Assembly (NCBI GenBank): GCA_013399855.1
Contig: VXAY01002200.1
Span: 504,561-568,560, forward strand
DNA: 64,000 bases
Direction: 5' to 3'
DNA from: Oxyruncus cristatus
Taxonomy: Eukaryota; Chordata; Aves; Passeriformes; Cotingidae
Below the pieces are notes generated by a model. It was not told the DNA's origin. It worked only from the letters and a program-made list of their open reading frames with translations, and ran no database searches. Every line of letters begins with the position of its first letter. Position 1 is the stretch's first letter. Of this stretch, positions 48,001-60,198 are shown one piece after another. A program made the position numbers and the translations under genes.

Positions 48001-51000
48001 GATATCTCCTGTGATATCAGAGAGCTGTGGGGAACTGGGATGAGCTTCTTCCTTCCACTGCTGCATGGCTTTGGTTTTTTTGGGCAGCTAATTACTGAAG
48101 TTCTTTAGCTGGAAATTTTAATACAGAGTTTAGGTCAGGGAACATTGTACATCTGTTTGGTCGCTAGTCCACCTTCCCCTCCCTGAGGCTCCTGTCTGAA
48201 AAGATCAGGTTTCCTCATGCCCAGAATCTTGCTCACTTGGGGCACTTAAACAACTGCACATATGCCACTGTATATCCCAGAGTTACTTACCCTGCTGCCT
48301 GCCACCAGACGTCTCTACGCCTTCCCACCTTAGTGAGAATCAGCAGGAGTAAATGCATGCTCATATCCTGTCATTTTTCTGCAAGGCTTGGCAATTTTGT
48401 TTAGAACAGCTCCCACCAAGGCTGCTATGTTTTGCATGAAAACAGGTGCATTTTCCAGTGGTTTTACTCTGGGAGGAGCAAATTCCATCGGAAAGGAGGA
48501 GAAGAGTGTTGGATGTTTGTTATTTCTCGCATTGCCACGACAGGATTCCTCAGAACTAATTTTGGAGATTAAACTTCCTGGAAAAGGAGTGTCCCTTAAT
48601 GTATATATGTGGATGGTATGAGGAGGCACTTACATGACTTCAGTTCTTCCATTATATGTGTTTCGAATGACTGGCTTTATAATCTTATTATCTGTGGGTC
48701 CTGTGTTATTTTATTTCCTTATGAAAAAGGAACATAAAGAGAAAGGTGCTAATATCTTATGACCTAATTTAGCTGGAGCCATACTCTTCTTTAGCATCAC
48801 AATGGCTACATCAGTGGAGAATTCCCAGGCCTAGTGATTTGTCACTCCTATATTTAGATTCCCAGTCATACCTATGTATATTGCACATAACCAGTGCCAC
48901 ATCAGCCTTCACAGCACTCTGGGTGCAATTACTCTCTATTCTGCTCAAGCCTTTTATCCTTGGAGGAAAGGAAAAGAGACAAAAGTGAACCTCACATTAT
49001 TTTTGGTTGTTGTTGATTCATCTTTCTAACAGTGGTAGGTTGTACACACTATCACCTTCTCTCTTTTCCAAAATGAAGAGCAGCTGGCTTTTGACATTCC
49101 TGATCAGGTTTAGGAGTGAATTAGGTGCCAAGTTTCACTCTTCTTGGTATTATGCAATACTCCTACAGAGCCCTCAAGCAGAACATTAGAAACCTACACA
49201 ACCTTAAGCTGAAAACTAAGGGTGTTTGTACAATGAGGCAGCAATTTTGAAGATTATGCCCTTGAATGTCAGTGTTTCATTGTGGATGGGTCAGAAAGTT
49301 TTCATGTCCTTTTTCCCAGTACTGCAAGCCAGCTGGTTGCAAGCCAGATCCTGCCTAGGAGCTGTGCATCGTAATATTAGCCTGGGCCAATAATTCCTGT
49401 CTAGTGACAAGGCATCTAACTCGGGCTCAGTGCCACGTTAATGCAACTGGGCTTAAACGTGTCTGTTCTCATGGAACATGCATAAAGCAGAAGCAAGATG
49501 GTGGGCACCTGCCCCCACAACCTGTGTCTTCTTCACATTCTTCTGAGGGTGCTTACCTGCATTGACTTGCTTGCACTTTCTGACTGCTATGGAGAACTGC
49601 ACCCAAACAACACGTATTGAAGAATTCTGGCAGCAGGACTGCCCTTTCTGATAATTAGATAAACAGAACAGTCTTGTCTTCTTCATTTCTGCTCTGTTGA
49701 TAGCTCAGACTTCAGACTATCCAGAAATATAAGGGGTTTAGAGGATCTGAAGGTACAGATTGCATCAATTTGTTGCCAAGCTCTCACAACTATGTCCTCC
49801 TCAAAATTCTATCAATACTCCATTCAAAGAATCAAAATGATTTTTTTTCCTCCTCCATAGCTGTGCTTTTGGTATACTGATGGAAAACGGTTTGGATTTT
49901 TGACTTATATTCTAGTTCAAAATAGATAAATCAGTATATACCAGGTAGTGATTCAACTGGAACACTCCTTACCACACCCAAAAGAAATGAAATGAGTAGT
50001 TACAAATATTCTCTTTAATCATGGAAAAGAGCCTTGTATCCAAATTTATGCAGACTCCCTTAAAGACATGACCAGGTTCTCCTTTCATCATCATCAGATT
50101 TGCTTTGTGTCTCTGAGTTAGCTTCCTTCAAGTTGCACCACTGGTTTATGCTAGAGTTACGGAGAGATCTTGCTCCCAGGCATCTGAGGAAATGCCTCCT
50201 TCTTTCTCATTTTTTGTGTCTCTTGTTATTTCTCCTATGAACTGCTATCATAAATATTTAGATAGAAATGGTTAATAGGAAAATTGTATGGTTTCTAAGA
50301 TCAATGAGCCATTAAATAGGTTCTAACAATCTCAATAAAAGTTTGGAATATTTAATAACGAGAAGCAGACATATAGGTTGCTTGATTGCTGCCAGACTCT
50401 CAGTAAATATTGTCGGTGGCTGTGGGTTCCTCAAACACACTCAAAGAAGAGCCTCTGGGGATGGGAGAGGGAGTCAACCAAATCATGTATAAACAAAGTG
50501 CTGTTCAAGAGAACATAGCTGTTTTTTGGGGAAATGCTGTTCACCGTATGCTTTTTATCATCACTGTGGAAGGTTTAGGGGTTTTCCAATAAGGAGTTAG
50601 AGAACTAATCACAGTTTGTATTTATCATAATTTACACTTGTATTGCATGTAACATCATGAGTTTCAGTGCCCTTTTCTTGAACTGACACTGTCACAGGTT
50701 GGAAATTTGAGATGTACGGAGTGACCTTCTCCAAAGCAAAGCCCCCTCACCTCTCAGAGACTGGGGAAGATGTTAGTTTAATCAAATTACATCTGGGCAC
50801 AAAGCCAAGTGGGAAACTTTGATTAGCAGCATCTCCCTCTAGAGCCCTTCTCTTCTTTGACTATATAGTGAATTTAGGAATTGCTTAATTAGGTTTTTGA
50901 AAACTAGGTAAAGTTAGGGTCCTAATGCACATTGTAGATCTCCTCTTTGCTTTATTCAATTAAGGAGAATGAAATATTTATCAGGCCAGGTGAAGACACT

Positions 51001-51124
51001 CAAAGGCTGGATATGTGTTTCTGCACAATGTTCCTTGAAAAAACGTAAACGTCTTCAATACCTTGGTCACTGAGATATGGGCTAAACTCACCAAAATATT
51101 TTTGTAATAAGCAGTCTGCTTATG
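45045..51124. other. Non-coding DNA, no gene seen
   Basis: No recognised repeat. The largest open frame is 141 codons at 46274-46699 (+), without domains and overlapped by frames on both strands. A lysine-rich 83-codon frame at 45883-46134 is likewise unsupported. Two GATATC hexamers in a GTGATATC doublet lie at about 47998-48017. Confidence 0.55.
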
Positions 51125-51712
51125 TCATAGAATCAGAAAATGGTTTGGGTTGGAAGGGACCTTAAAGATCATATAGTTCCAGCCCTCCTACCATGGGTAG
51201 GGACACCTTCCACCAGGCCAGGTTGCTCAAAGCTCCATCCATCATGGCCTTGAATCCTTCAGGGATAGGGCATACACAACTTCTCTAGGCAGCCTGTTTC
51301 AGTGCCTCATCAATCTCACAGGAAACATTTCTTCCTAATATCTAATCTAAATCTTCCCTCTTCCAGTTTAAAGCCATTCCCCCTTGTCCTATAACTACAT
51401 GCCTCTCCAATTCTCTTGTAACCCTCTTCGGGTACTGGAAGGCCACAATGAGGTCTCCCTGGAGCCTTCTCTTCTCTGGCCTGAACAAACCCAACTCTCT
51501 CAGACCGTCTTTGTAGGAGAGGCATTCCAGCCCTCTGATCATCTGACTGGAGTCCTCTGAACTCGATCCAACAGTTCCATATCCTTCTTATGTTGGAGGC
51601 CCCAGGGCTGACCACAGTACTCCAGATGGGGTCTCACAAGGGCAGAGCAGAGGGGGAGAAACACCTCTCTCAACCTGCCTGCCGCACTTCTTTTGATGCA
51701 GCCCAGGATATG
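51125..51712 (-). mobile_element. CR1 LINE 3' fragment, 588 bp, - strand
   Basis: On the plus strand the copy begins TCATAGAATC and GGTTTGGGTTGGAAGGGACC, and runs back through the 3' UTR into the reverse-transcriptase C-terminus. On the minus strand, two frames within 51316-51778 keep the family blocks ILGCIKRSAAGR, SALVRPHLEYC, MIRGLECLSY and RFRLDIRKK. A frame change separates them, so the ORF is broken. It ends at about 51712, where the family match stops at HILGCIK; the sequence beyond, including a CAATGTCCTTGTTGG stretch, is not CR1. This is a 5'-truncated, inactive copy, moderately diverged. Confidence 0.94.
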
Positions 51713-52672
51713 CGCCCAATGTCCTTGTTGGATGTTGGATCCTGTGGCCTCTGAAAGGTGGCAGCAAAATGCTTCCAACTACAGAGACCCCCATGCTGTT
51801 TGTAGGTTCTCTAGAGCTCCCTTTCTGGTAGGCAGGTCCATGTCTGTCCATCGTTACAGCCATTTACGATATTTGATGAGATAGATCAGAGCTTCAGGAG
51901 GTACAGCTGCAGGAAGCAATAAACTAATTCAACATTCTCCTGCCTTCTATTAACTAGATAAGAGGTGCTCACATGAGCTGTACTGTGCGCCTTTTAAATT
52001 TGCAGTGGAGGAAGTGTGGGAGTGGGGAAAGGAGAGATGCTTGATCTGCCCTACACCTCCCTTGCCCTTATTTCCTTGTGTAAATGATAGATGAAGTTAC
52101 TATGCCCATAATCCCTGCTGAGTGAACAAAAAAAAGAAAGAACACTGTTTCCAAAACATTTGCAGTAGGATTGCATAATCCTTCTGATATTTGCAGAGAA
52201 TTCACAGGCTTCACCTGGCCAACTGTTTGTGCAGCTGTAGCTCTTCTTGGAGATCTGGCCATGACCACCTAGATTTTCTCTGACTTAACAGGTGGCACCT
52301 GCTATTAAGCAACATCTCTCCTATGTTTGGCTTACTTATGGATGACTTTACTTACTTATTAATATACACACCATGTGTAGGGTGGGACAGTTATCCTTAC
52401 GAAGATATAAATTTTCTAGGTCTGTGCATCATGTGAGCATTAAGCAGCTGGTGAGCTAGGTCTCCCATCCCTCAAACCACTATTTGTCTAATTGTCTCTT
52501 GGTATTTTCTGTATCTGATCAATCTGCCCTCCCTCCATTTTAAATTTATATTGCATTAGCTGTTCAGTGTGGGAACTGATTCCTGGTTGCACCTTACATA
52601 ACTTAGAGGGACTCTGGGGCACAAAACCTACACGTTACCTTCATAATAACTAAGCTTGCTTTTGATGGCACG
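51713..52672. other. Non-coding DNA between CR1 and solo LTR
   Basis: No gene or recognised repeat. The last five bases, GCACG (52668-52672), are the candidate left target-site copy of the solo LTR that follows. Confidence 0.55.
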
Positions 52673-52947
52673 TGTCCTGGTTTCAGATGGGATAGAGTTA
52701 ATTTTCTTCCTAGTATCTGGTGTATTTTGGATTTCATATGAGAATAAAGTTGATAATGCACTGTTGTTTTGGCTGTTGCTAAGCAGGATGCTAAGCAAGG
52801 CTGTTGCTTACCCTGAGTCAAGGCCTCTCAGTGTCCCATGCTCTGCCAGTGAGGAAGGAGGTGCACCAGGAGCTGGGAGGGAGTGTGGCCAGGACAGTTG
52901 ACCTGAACTGGCCAAAGGGATATTCCCCACCATATTCCTGCTCAGTG

Positions 52948-52954
52948 TATAAAA
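52948..52954 (+). promoter_or_regulatory. TATA box of the solo LTR
   Basis: TATAAAA, in the U3 part of the LTR at the position where this family carries its promoter. Whether it still drives transcription of flanking DNA is unknown. Confidence 0.6.
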
Positions 52955-53054
52955 TGGGAGGAGTTGGTCAGGAGGGGTTGACCACTGCTTGGGGATGGGC
53001 TGTGCATCACTTGTCTTTCTTGTGTTTTATTGCTCTCTTTTATCCACAATTCTT

Positions 53055-53106
53055 ATTGTTGTTATTATTATCACCATCATCATCATCATCATCATTATTA
53101 TTATTA
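53055..53106 (+). repeat. ATT/ATC trinucleotide microsatellite inside the LTR
   Basis: Runs of ATT, then about seven ATC units, then ATT again, some 52 bp in all. Related LTRs have a short CATTATTATTA stretch at this place, so this copy's tract probably grew by slippage after insertion. Confidence 0.85.
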
Positions 53107-53676
53107 ACAACTTTATTTGATTTTTTAAACTGTTCTTATCTTAACCCATGGATTTTACATTTTTTCTGCTTCTCCTCCCCATCCCACTGGAGGTGGAAGG
53201 AGCAGGTAGCAGTAAGTGGTACTTAGTTGCTGGCTGAGGTTAAATCTCGACAGCATACACATACCTGCATAACTGGGTACCTCTTGCATACTTTGGAAGC
53301 GTGAACACTGTCATTAAGGTCAGTCCTGTATACCCAAGTCTGTTGATCAGCTTCAACTAAGTAAAAAACCAATTCTTTACCTTTTTTTTACAGTAATTTA
53401 ACTCCAGTAACATTGACGGAAGTGCACTGCCGAAGAGGACAACCAGAATTAGGCTGAATAAGTAGTACGATGCATTGCCCTTCCAGACAGCTTGGGGTTC
53501 TTTATGAACAATGAGTCCTGTATCTGCACAGAGTTTATGTTACATTATCTTACAATTCAGGCTCTTGCCAAGGAATCCAATCTGTGTGGGAAGTCTTTCA
53601 TGGGTGCATGGAATTCCATGAACAACAGCAGGGTCCCATCCAGGCAGCAGGACTCACACATGTCTAGCTAAAGGTA

Positions 53677-53692
53677 TGTGTGTGTGTGTGTG
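53677..53692 (+). repeat. (TG)8 microsatellite
   Basis: Eight TG units followed by a short TATATTTATAAAT stretch. A simple repeat, likely length-polymorphic. Confidence 0.85.
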
Positions 53693-55112
53693 TATATTTA
53701 TAAATAAAACTCAGGCATTGGTCACAAAAATGTTTTGTTTCCAGGTTGAAAGGAAGTGCCTTTCACACATTGTGCTGTGGCACTTCAAGATAACTCTGAG
53801 TGTCTTATCAAGCTGATGACACTAAGATAGTGGAGGGTCAGATGGAAATTATATGTCTGGAGTTCTGTCATATATACTGAATCACGTGCTTGGTTCTTTC
53901 TGAAAGCACTCAGGATCTTTTTGGTACCTTGTACCATTAAAGCTGTACTGGCCATTAGCATGGTGATCACTTTTCACAGCCAACTATGAAATTAGGTGGA
54001 AGGTTCCTTTTTTTTGGCCTTCTTAAGTATCCATGTGGCTGGAAATTCAAGTGAGGCAGAATTTCTATTCCCCACTCCCATGCAAAGAGCTGCTCTGTGA
54101 TTGAGGGCATCAGTGGCTGTACTTCCTCATTTCTTTCAGGTAAGAATTCTGTTTTCAGAACCTGCTTTTGAGAGACCAATCAAATGGAAGAAAAACCTTT
54201 ATCCACATCACATTCCTGTGTGCTAATTAACTGATAGGTAAATGAGGTGGGGACTGTCCTCTGTAGCCTCCTTTAATCAGTTGGTGGTGGAGATCTGAGA
54301 TTCTTCCTCATCATGGTAACAAGTGGAAAACTGTAGTGGAAAGAGGAGCATATTTTCTGTGCCAACTTGCAGACGTGACAAAGACCTGATTCACTTGCAA
54401 AGCCTCTGCCACTCCATGGGCAGTTCAGTGAAGCTGGGCTATCACAGTAAGTGTGATTATTTGCAGCCTGTGTGTGCCTCTGTAGTCCTCCAGTAGGGCT
54501 GCCAAGGTCTTTTCCTTGTGACACCTCTTGTTCTTCCTCTCTAACAACAGTCTCCTTGCGTAGCTTTAGCTGGCACCTTGCTCATGACTGTTAGGCAGGG
54601 CACTGCCTGAAATTAGATACAACAGGCCTCTTCCAGAGTGAATGCTGAGCCTGCAATTACAAATTCAAGCCTACAAAACCACAGCTGCAGCATGGTTAGA
54701 ATGGTTTCTCAGAGGTGTGCTGCAGCAGAGTGTGGCCAGGACTGATGACTGGTGTGTGGGATAGGTAAACTCATACCTCTAGCTTTTCATTTGTGGTCTC
54801 AGGCTGTGATCAGACATGTTATTCCAGATAGAATTGAGCCGGGGTAGGAGGTTATTGTCTCTGTCTGCTCGTCATGATCATCCTCACTACTCTGAGTACT
54901 CCCATCCCAATTCTTCCTGAAATAACTGCTTATCTGGTCCCTTCCTAACCTGAGCTTCACTCCCCACCAAATGATGGGGGTTTAAACTAAATAATGTAAT
55001 CAACATTTATTTATCTATTAATTGACTGATTTATTTTCTGAACTGTGTGTGTTTTTGGAAGAGGTAGGTTAATATACCAGTGGGTTGGTGGTATGGATTA
55101 CACCAACTTACT

Positions 55113-55130
55113 GTCACTACGTGACGTCAC
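55113..55130. promoter_or_regulatory. Consensus CRE palindrome with extra half-site
   Basis: GTGACGTCAC (55121-55130) is a 10-bp palindrome holding the full cyclic-AMP response element TGACGTCA, the classical CREB/ATF site. A further inverted half-site, GTCAC (55113-55117), lies three bases to the left. The site has two CpGs in otherwise CpG-poor DNA: ACGTGACG. No promoter or gene is recognised nearby. Motif identity is certain, function unknown. Confidence 0.4.
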
Positions 55131-57180
55131 CCACTTTTACCACTAACATGGGCAGACACTCCCACTGTTTCTCTTGTTCTGGGCTCAGGTGCTGGTCACA
55201 TCCCTGCATGAACTTTTTGCTAAGTGAATGAGCCAAATCAGCTCTCCAGAAGTGTTAGGTGAGCACCAGAACTGGTGGAGGAAAAGACTGGACTGTGCAC
55301 TTGGGGCAGAGAGAAAGGAACACAACCATTTGCTGAGAGCACACACCTACAGATGTGAGCAGATGCGGCAACCCAGGGAGCTGTAGGGAGCAATTCTTGT
55401 ACATTTGCACTGCTAGATCTGGAGGGTTGGCATCTTCAGGGCATAGGAAGAGACTGATGATTAGTTGATGACCCCCCTACTAATTCTGGTGCAGCCTTTT
55501 GAGAAACTAGTCAGGAGTTTGTGGCTTCTCCAGGCTGCAGCTGGAAACACCATCTCCATTTGGAAGCATGTGAAGGACATGTTTGATGAAAGCTCTTGTG
55601 CATGTTTCTTGGGAGGGATGCTTCAACAGCACCTGTTTCTTTGAGGTCTGATGGGATCCTGGTGGGATAGGGAAATACAGTGACTGCTGAGTCATCTCCC
55701 CAAGCCTGGTCAGAGTAGCTTGGTGGGCAGCTGATCCACTGAATTGCAAATACGAACTGCCCTGCAAAAGGTGATGAGCATGAAAGAGAGGAATAGTAAC
55801 CATGGGATTTAACTGCAATATTTGGGTTGGTTTCCTTGCATAGGCCCTGCATCTTCAAACTCCCCACACTCCTGTAGGAGAATGGAAAGGTTGTGACCTG
55901 TGCAACATACCTCTTGAGGCAGATGTGCATCTGTGTGCTATTGAATTCTAGCTCAAAAGTGTGGGTAAATGAGAGGACTAAGCTCTCATTTCCCTCAATT
56001 TTCAACTCAGGTAACCTTTGTAACCCAAGGTACTCCTATTTATACAGATAAATGCCAGCTCAGCAGTGATGAGCAGTACTGTTTCCCACTCTCCCTGGTT
56101 CTTAAGCTGGGCCATTTTGTTACAAGTAACTAGGCCATTAACTCACCAGCTCCAAATAGGACTAAGAAGGAATTAAATGCTGTGGGAAAGATGTGTTCAG
56201 TGGCATTTTGAATTGCTCTGTTCCTCAAGGCAAGATCCATAAGCCTCTTGGTTGTAGCCAGAGACCTGTTCAAATAAACCCTGACCCTGGGCACTTCATT
56301 GATGAATGTGTTGTGCAATTTCACCCACTCTTTCCATCAGACTTTTCAGGCTTCTCCTGTGTGGTCTAACGCTCCATAGGAGCTGAGAGCTACAGATGCT
56401 ATAAAACTTGAGGAGTAATGGAGCTCAGCCCTAATTGAAATGAACACCTCAGATTATATGTTGGAGCTTCCTATTTTATTAGAGGCTGTTCCCTCCCCCT
56501 GTGTTGTCATTGAAGAGGTTACACCATGGATTTGCAGCTTCCCCAAATAATGAGGACTTTCTGGTGGAGAGACCTGGGCTGGAGGAGTGAGAAGCCTGAG
56601 AAACTCGACATCCCAAATACCCCATCTCCCACACATCCAGGGTGTGTGCGAGCCTGGAGGATCTCTGAAGAGGGAAGTGGTGATAAGGCAGTCCTGTTTC
56701 TCAGCCCAGCTGGTGTGGAGCTGTCTGTCTCTGCAAGATTCCTTCAGCACAGGTTTTCACTGATCCCTGCCCAAGATCATTGCCTATGAACCATCCCAGT
56801 GGGGAACATTCTTATCCCTTCCAACCTCACTGCAGGACAGGCTGCCAGCGCAGCTGTAACCCCAGACCCAACAGTCCAGAGAGGCATGTGGCCCAAGCTC
56901 ATGGCTTGGCTCTGTGCCTACTGTGCTCTTTGGGGAGAGGAGGGCAGCGAGAGCCCAGCAGCAAAGCAATCCCCACCAAAGATTTTCTGTTTCTTCCATT
57001 TTCCAGGTTTTCTCTCCCTCGGAGACCACTGATAAACCAGATTCCGTAAAAAGGTTCTGACACCTTCTCCCAGCTGCTCTGGCCTCCCTCACACTCTGCT
57101 CTTGTGTGGGGGCTCATGATTCTGTGAGGAACCTGTGCATGTAACCTGTGGCAGACACCCCTAAGCTTGCCGGGGCAGGA

Positions 57181-57238
57181 TCATAGAATCACGGAATCAT
57201 CAGGGTTGGAAAAGACCTCCAAACCATTGAGTCCTAGC
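57181..57238 (-). mobile_element. Short CR1 3' tail, - strand
   Basis: On the plus strand it reads TCATAGAATCACGGAATCAT, then GGTTGGAAAAGACCTCCAAA, then GAGTCCTAGC. This is the tail of a CR1 subfamily different from those at 11928 and 51125: GGTTGGAAAAGACC rather than GGTTGGAAGGGACC. Only about 58 bp are present, an extreme 5' truncation. Confidence 0.85.
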
Positions 57239-59903
57239 AACTTTCTAGGACACCTCTCTCTCCACTTCTGCCAGCTGCATGTAGCCCTGCCAGGATTTAT
57301 TTTGCACCACTCTTGTAATTAAAATGTGTTAAAAAGGATGTGCAAGTTCCTTGCTTTTTGCAGAAGGGCTTGTCTTTTTTTCACGGGTTCACGCTGTGGG
57401 CTGTGTGTAGGAAAACAGAGGGGAGTCTGCTGTGATCTCATGCTTAGCCTTCACCAGCTTCGCTCAAGAGACACTCAAAATCTTGGCTAACTGGTGCTTG
57501 AAAAAGCTTGAAGATCTGTGAATGGTTCTACAGAACAGGGAGTGTAGAGGTGATGCAGCAGCTCTCAGCTTCTCATCTGAGTTTTGTAGCTGAACCTAGA
57601 TTTGGCCTCAGGCTCAGTGTGCCCATCTGGGAAGGGGCTCTAGGGATGCTGCAGGTGGGTTCCATCAGCTCAGCTTGTTCCCACTTTCACAGCTTAGCTT
57701 GTGAGAGATATGAGGAGAGACCTTCATCAAGTGGAAAGTCAGGCTGTCCCCATCTCTGTAGGTTAAGATGCTCACTGACTCAGTGACAGCAGAGATGGGA
57801 AGGTGACCTCCAACAGGGTCAGTGTTCAGCTGGCAAAAGGGCTCTGCAAAGCAAATGTATCTCCACTGCATATCACTTTGCTGTTTCTTCACAGTGACAT
57901 GGGCATGGCTTGGTGTGATGCTTGCAAATTAATTTCAACCCTCAACTTAACAACACCAGGAAAGCGTTTGATAATGAAGGCTACACAGCTTCCATGCCTC
58001 CTCTGAGTGGGTGAAAAAGAGACTCCTGTGTTTCCTCACACTGTGATCAGTGCCATTCAGAAGGTTTTAATGAGTTACACAGAAAGAAATGGGAGTGAAA
58101 CAAGGAAAAAACCCAAACCCCACCCTCCTGTGAAAGCAGAGCCATAACAACCCCCTGTATCTAGATAGCCAGGAATGGAAAAGAAAATGGCCTCGCCCAT
58201 AATTTATGGTTCAGTATATAGCCACAGAAGCTTTGCCGCTTGCAAATATGACCCTTAGTGGGTTATTAACCTGAGTCTCAAGAGGCTCACGTTAACACAT
58301 CCATCCTGTTAATTAATTAGCTGAAATATGCATGCTTTCCTCTGATGCTAGCTTGCAAAGGGTAACATGAATTTTGATTATACTTAATCCCATATGAAAT
58401 ACAGCAGACGCTCACACTATGTAAATACCGACAGGCAGCTTAGAAACCTCTGTGATCCAACAGGATCTGATCACAAGCGTGGTGTCTGGCAATCTGAAAA
58501 AATATTTCAACACAGAACTGCTGTAGTATTAAAAATAAAGTGGTGTTTGTTTCATCGTAAGCTTGAGCTTGGCAGGAATGGAAACAGTTTTAATAGTAAT
58601 GCAGTCAGGCAGTCTTTTTACCAAGGCATTATCAATACACTTTTCAAACTTTCTTTGTGGGAGAGATATAAGTTTATTTGCACCCAGAAGCCTGCCACCT
58701 ACAAAGCTGCTATAAAGCTTTGGCAGTGAATAGCTGACTTCGAATGTCCTGCTACACACCTTTCCCAAACATTTGATATGCAGCAGGTGAATGCTGAAGG
58801 CTTATCAGTCCAACACAGTGTTCTTTCCTGTCATAACTTTGCACAACAAAGGATGTTTCTGTCCTTGCTGAGCTTTGGTGTTGCGCTGTGTACTGAGGTT
58901 CCTTCTGAGAAACCACTTTAATCCTTGGGAAGCCGAAATCACAGAGAAGGGGACAGGGATATTGCTCCTGCTAACTGCAATTTTATCAGCACCCAGCCAT
59001 ATCAAAGCACACGACGCAGGAGGCAGCACAGGCAATGGAGGGATCCTCGCCCAGGGTTCTGCTTCAGCAGAACAGAAGGAGAGTGAGGACCATGTTTCCA
59101 GTGTTACATTTCAGTATTCTAGTGCTATAAAACAGGAAACAAAAAGAAAGGCTGGGATTTATATTTAAACCTGTCGGTTAGAATATCTTTTATGATATTT
59201 TAGGGAGAGATCTTCGGAGGAGGATGAAGGGACAATACATTGACCACTATGCCACCAGAAAAATTTTCTGCCTGAGGAAGCTGCTGGGGGTTCATAGCAC
59301 AGGTAGCTGGGCTCTGCAATGCCCTATGTATTTGGCACAGGCATGGTAGGGAGGAACAAATTCATTGCTCTGAAGGGGACTTGAGATGTGCTGCTTTTGC
59401 ATGAATGGCCAAAGCAGGAAGAGATTTGGGCCCCGTGTGATTTCATGACAATGGAAATTCTCTTGCTTGTCTGCCCTCAGATCTGCCCTGGAAATGCTGC
59501 TAGGGCTGACAGAGGGAGATCTGCTCTTCCTCTATCCCACCAACCCCATCTGATGGGGAGTAGCACTCTTGTTCCTTGTCTCACCTGTGACCAGAGGCGG
59601 GAGGAGGTGATGAGTAGATCCTGACCCCACCTCAAACAGACAAAAGGCACAAAGTGGCAGTCCCAGCCAGCACGGCACGGACTAATATAAACACATTTGC
59701 CCTTGGCTGTTCCTTGTCCTGTCCTGAGGAGCTGAGAGTGTTGGGGTCCCTATCCTGCCCTGTGCTTGCTGGGGGATCATCCATCACAGAACAGAGCAGC
59801 TGGGGGATCACAGCCTCCTGGGGCCTATTTTGGTATGCACATCCCTTCAGCTGTGCTGGAGGAAAAGAGATGTAAAAAGAAAGGAAAAAAGGTCTTCTGC
59901 AGA
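57239..59903. other. Non-coding DNA, no gene seen
   Basis: No recognised repeat. At 58240-58335 an octamer-like TTGCAAAT, a TTAATTAATTAG homeodomain-type run and ATGCATGC occur together in AT-rich sequence. Open frames under 112 codons lack domains. Confidence 0.5.
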
Positions 59904-60198
59904 TCATAGAAGCATAGAATCATAGAATAACCTGAGTCAGAAGGGACCCACAAGGATCGTCGAGTCCATCTCCTGGCCCTGCACAGGAGATCCCCAAGAA
60001 TCACACCTTGTGACTGGGGGTGTTGTCCAAACATTTTTACTAATATCCAACACAAAATCCCCTGATGCAGGTTCACGCCATTCCCTTGGGTCCTGTCACC
60101 ACAGAGAAGAGGTTGGTGCCTTCTCCTCCACTTCCCCTCATGAGGAAGCTGTGGACTGCTCTGAGGTCATCCCTCAGTCTCCCCTTCTCCAGGCTGCT
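59904..60198 (-). mobile_element. CR1 LINE 3' fragment with internal deletion, - strand
   Basis: On the plus strand it begins with three TCATAGAA-type octamers, then GACCCACAAGGATCGTCGAG, TGCACAGGAGATCCCCAAGA and TTGTCCAAAC. It resumes with ATATCCAACACAAAATCCCC, CCATTCCCTTGGGTCCTGTC and CTCAGTCTCCCCTTCTCCAG. This is a CR1 subfamily distinct from the others in the window. From memory of the family, a block of about 100-120 bp (the stretch around GGGGAGCCTGTTCCAGTGC) is missing between about 60030 and 60040, indicating an internal deletion after or at insertion. The element is 5'-truncated near 60198. Confidence 0.92.

Larger units (their letters stand above)
52673..53252 (+). mobile_element. 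Solo LTR, avian ERVL type, + strand
   Basis: A 580-bp solo long terminal repeat from an endogenous retrovirus. It starts TGTCCTGGTTTCAG followed by GGGATAGAGTTAATTTTCTT, a start widespread among bird LTRs, and ends GGTTAAATCTCGACA, so it has the TG...CA boundaries. A TATA box (TATAAAA, 52948-52954) sits in U3, and a TTATCTTAACCCATG block follows in the R/U5 part. A trinucleotide tract (53055-53106) lies inside. The 5-bp flanks are GCACG and GCATA, matching at three positions. No gag, pol or env sequence adjoins, so the provirus was lost by LTR recombination. The 140-codon frame at 52804-53226 lies inside it and is not a gene. Confidence 0.92.
53253..57180. other. Non-coding DNA, no gene seen
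   Basis: Begins with GCATA, the candidate right target-site copy of the LTR. A TG microsatellite and a CRE-like palindrome are listed separately. A CACGTG hexamer lies at 53883-53888. The largest open frame is 164 codons at 55511-56005 (-), with an overlapping 103-codon frame in another register; neither has a domain, so both are treated as chance. Confidence 0.55.

Noticed and set aside
52804..53226. 140-codon open frame on the + strand with a serine/leucine run
   Set aside because: Lies wholly inside the solo LTR. The run comes from the ATT/ATC microsatellite, so it is not a gene.
55511..56005. 164-codon open frame on the - strand
   Set aside because: No domain or gene context, and a second long frame overlaps it in a different register.
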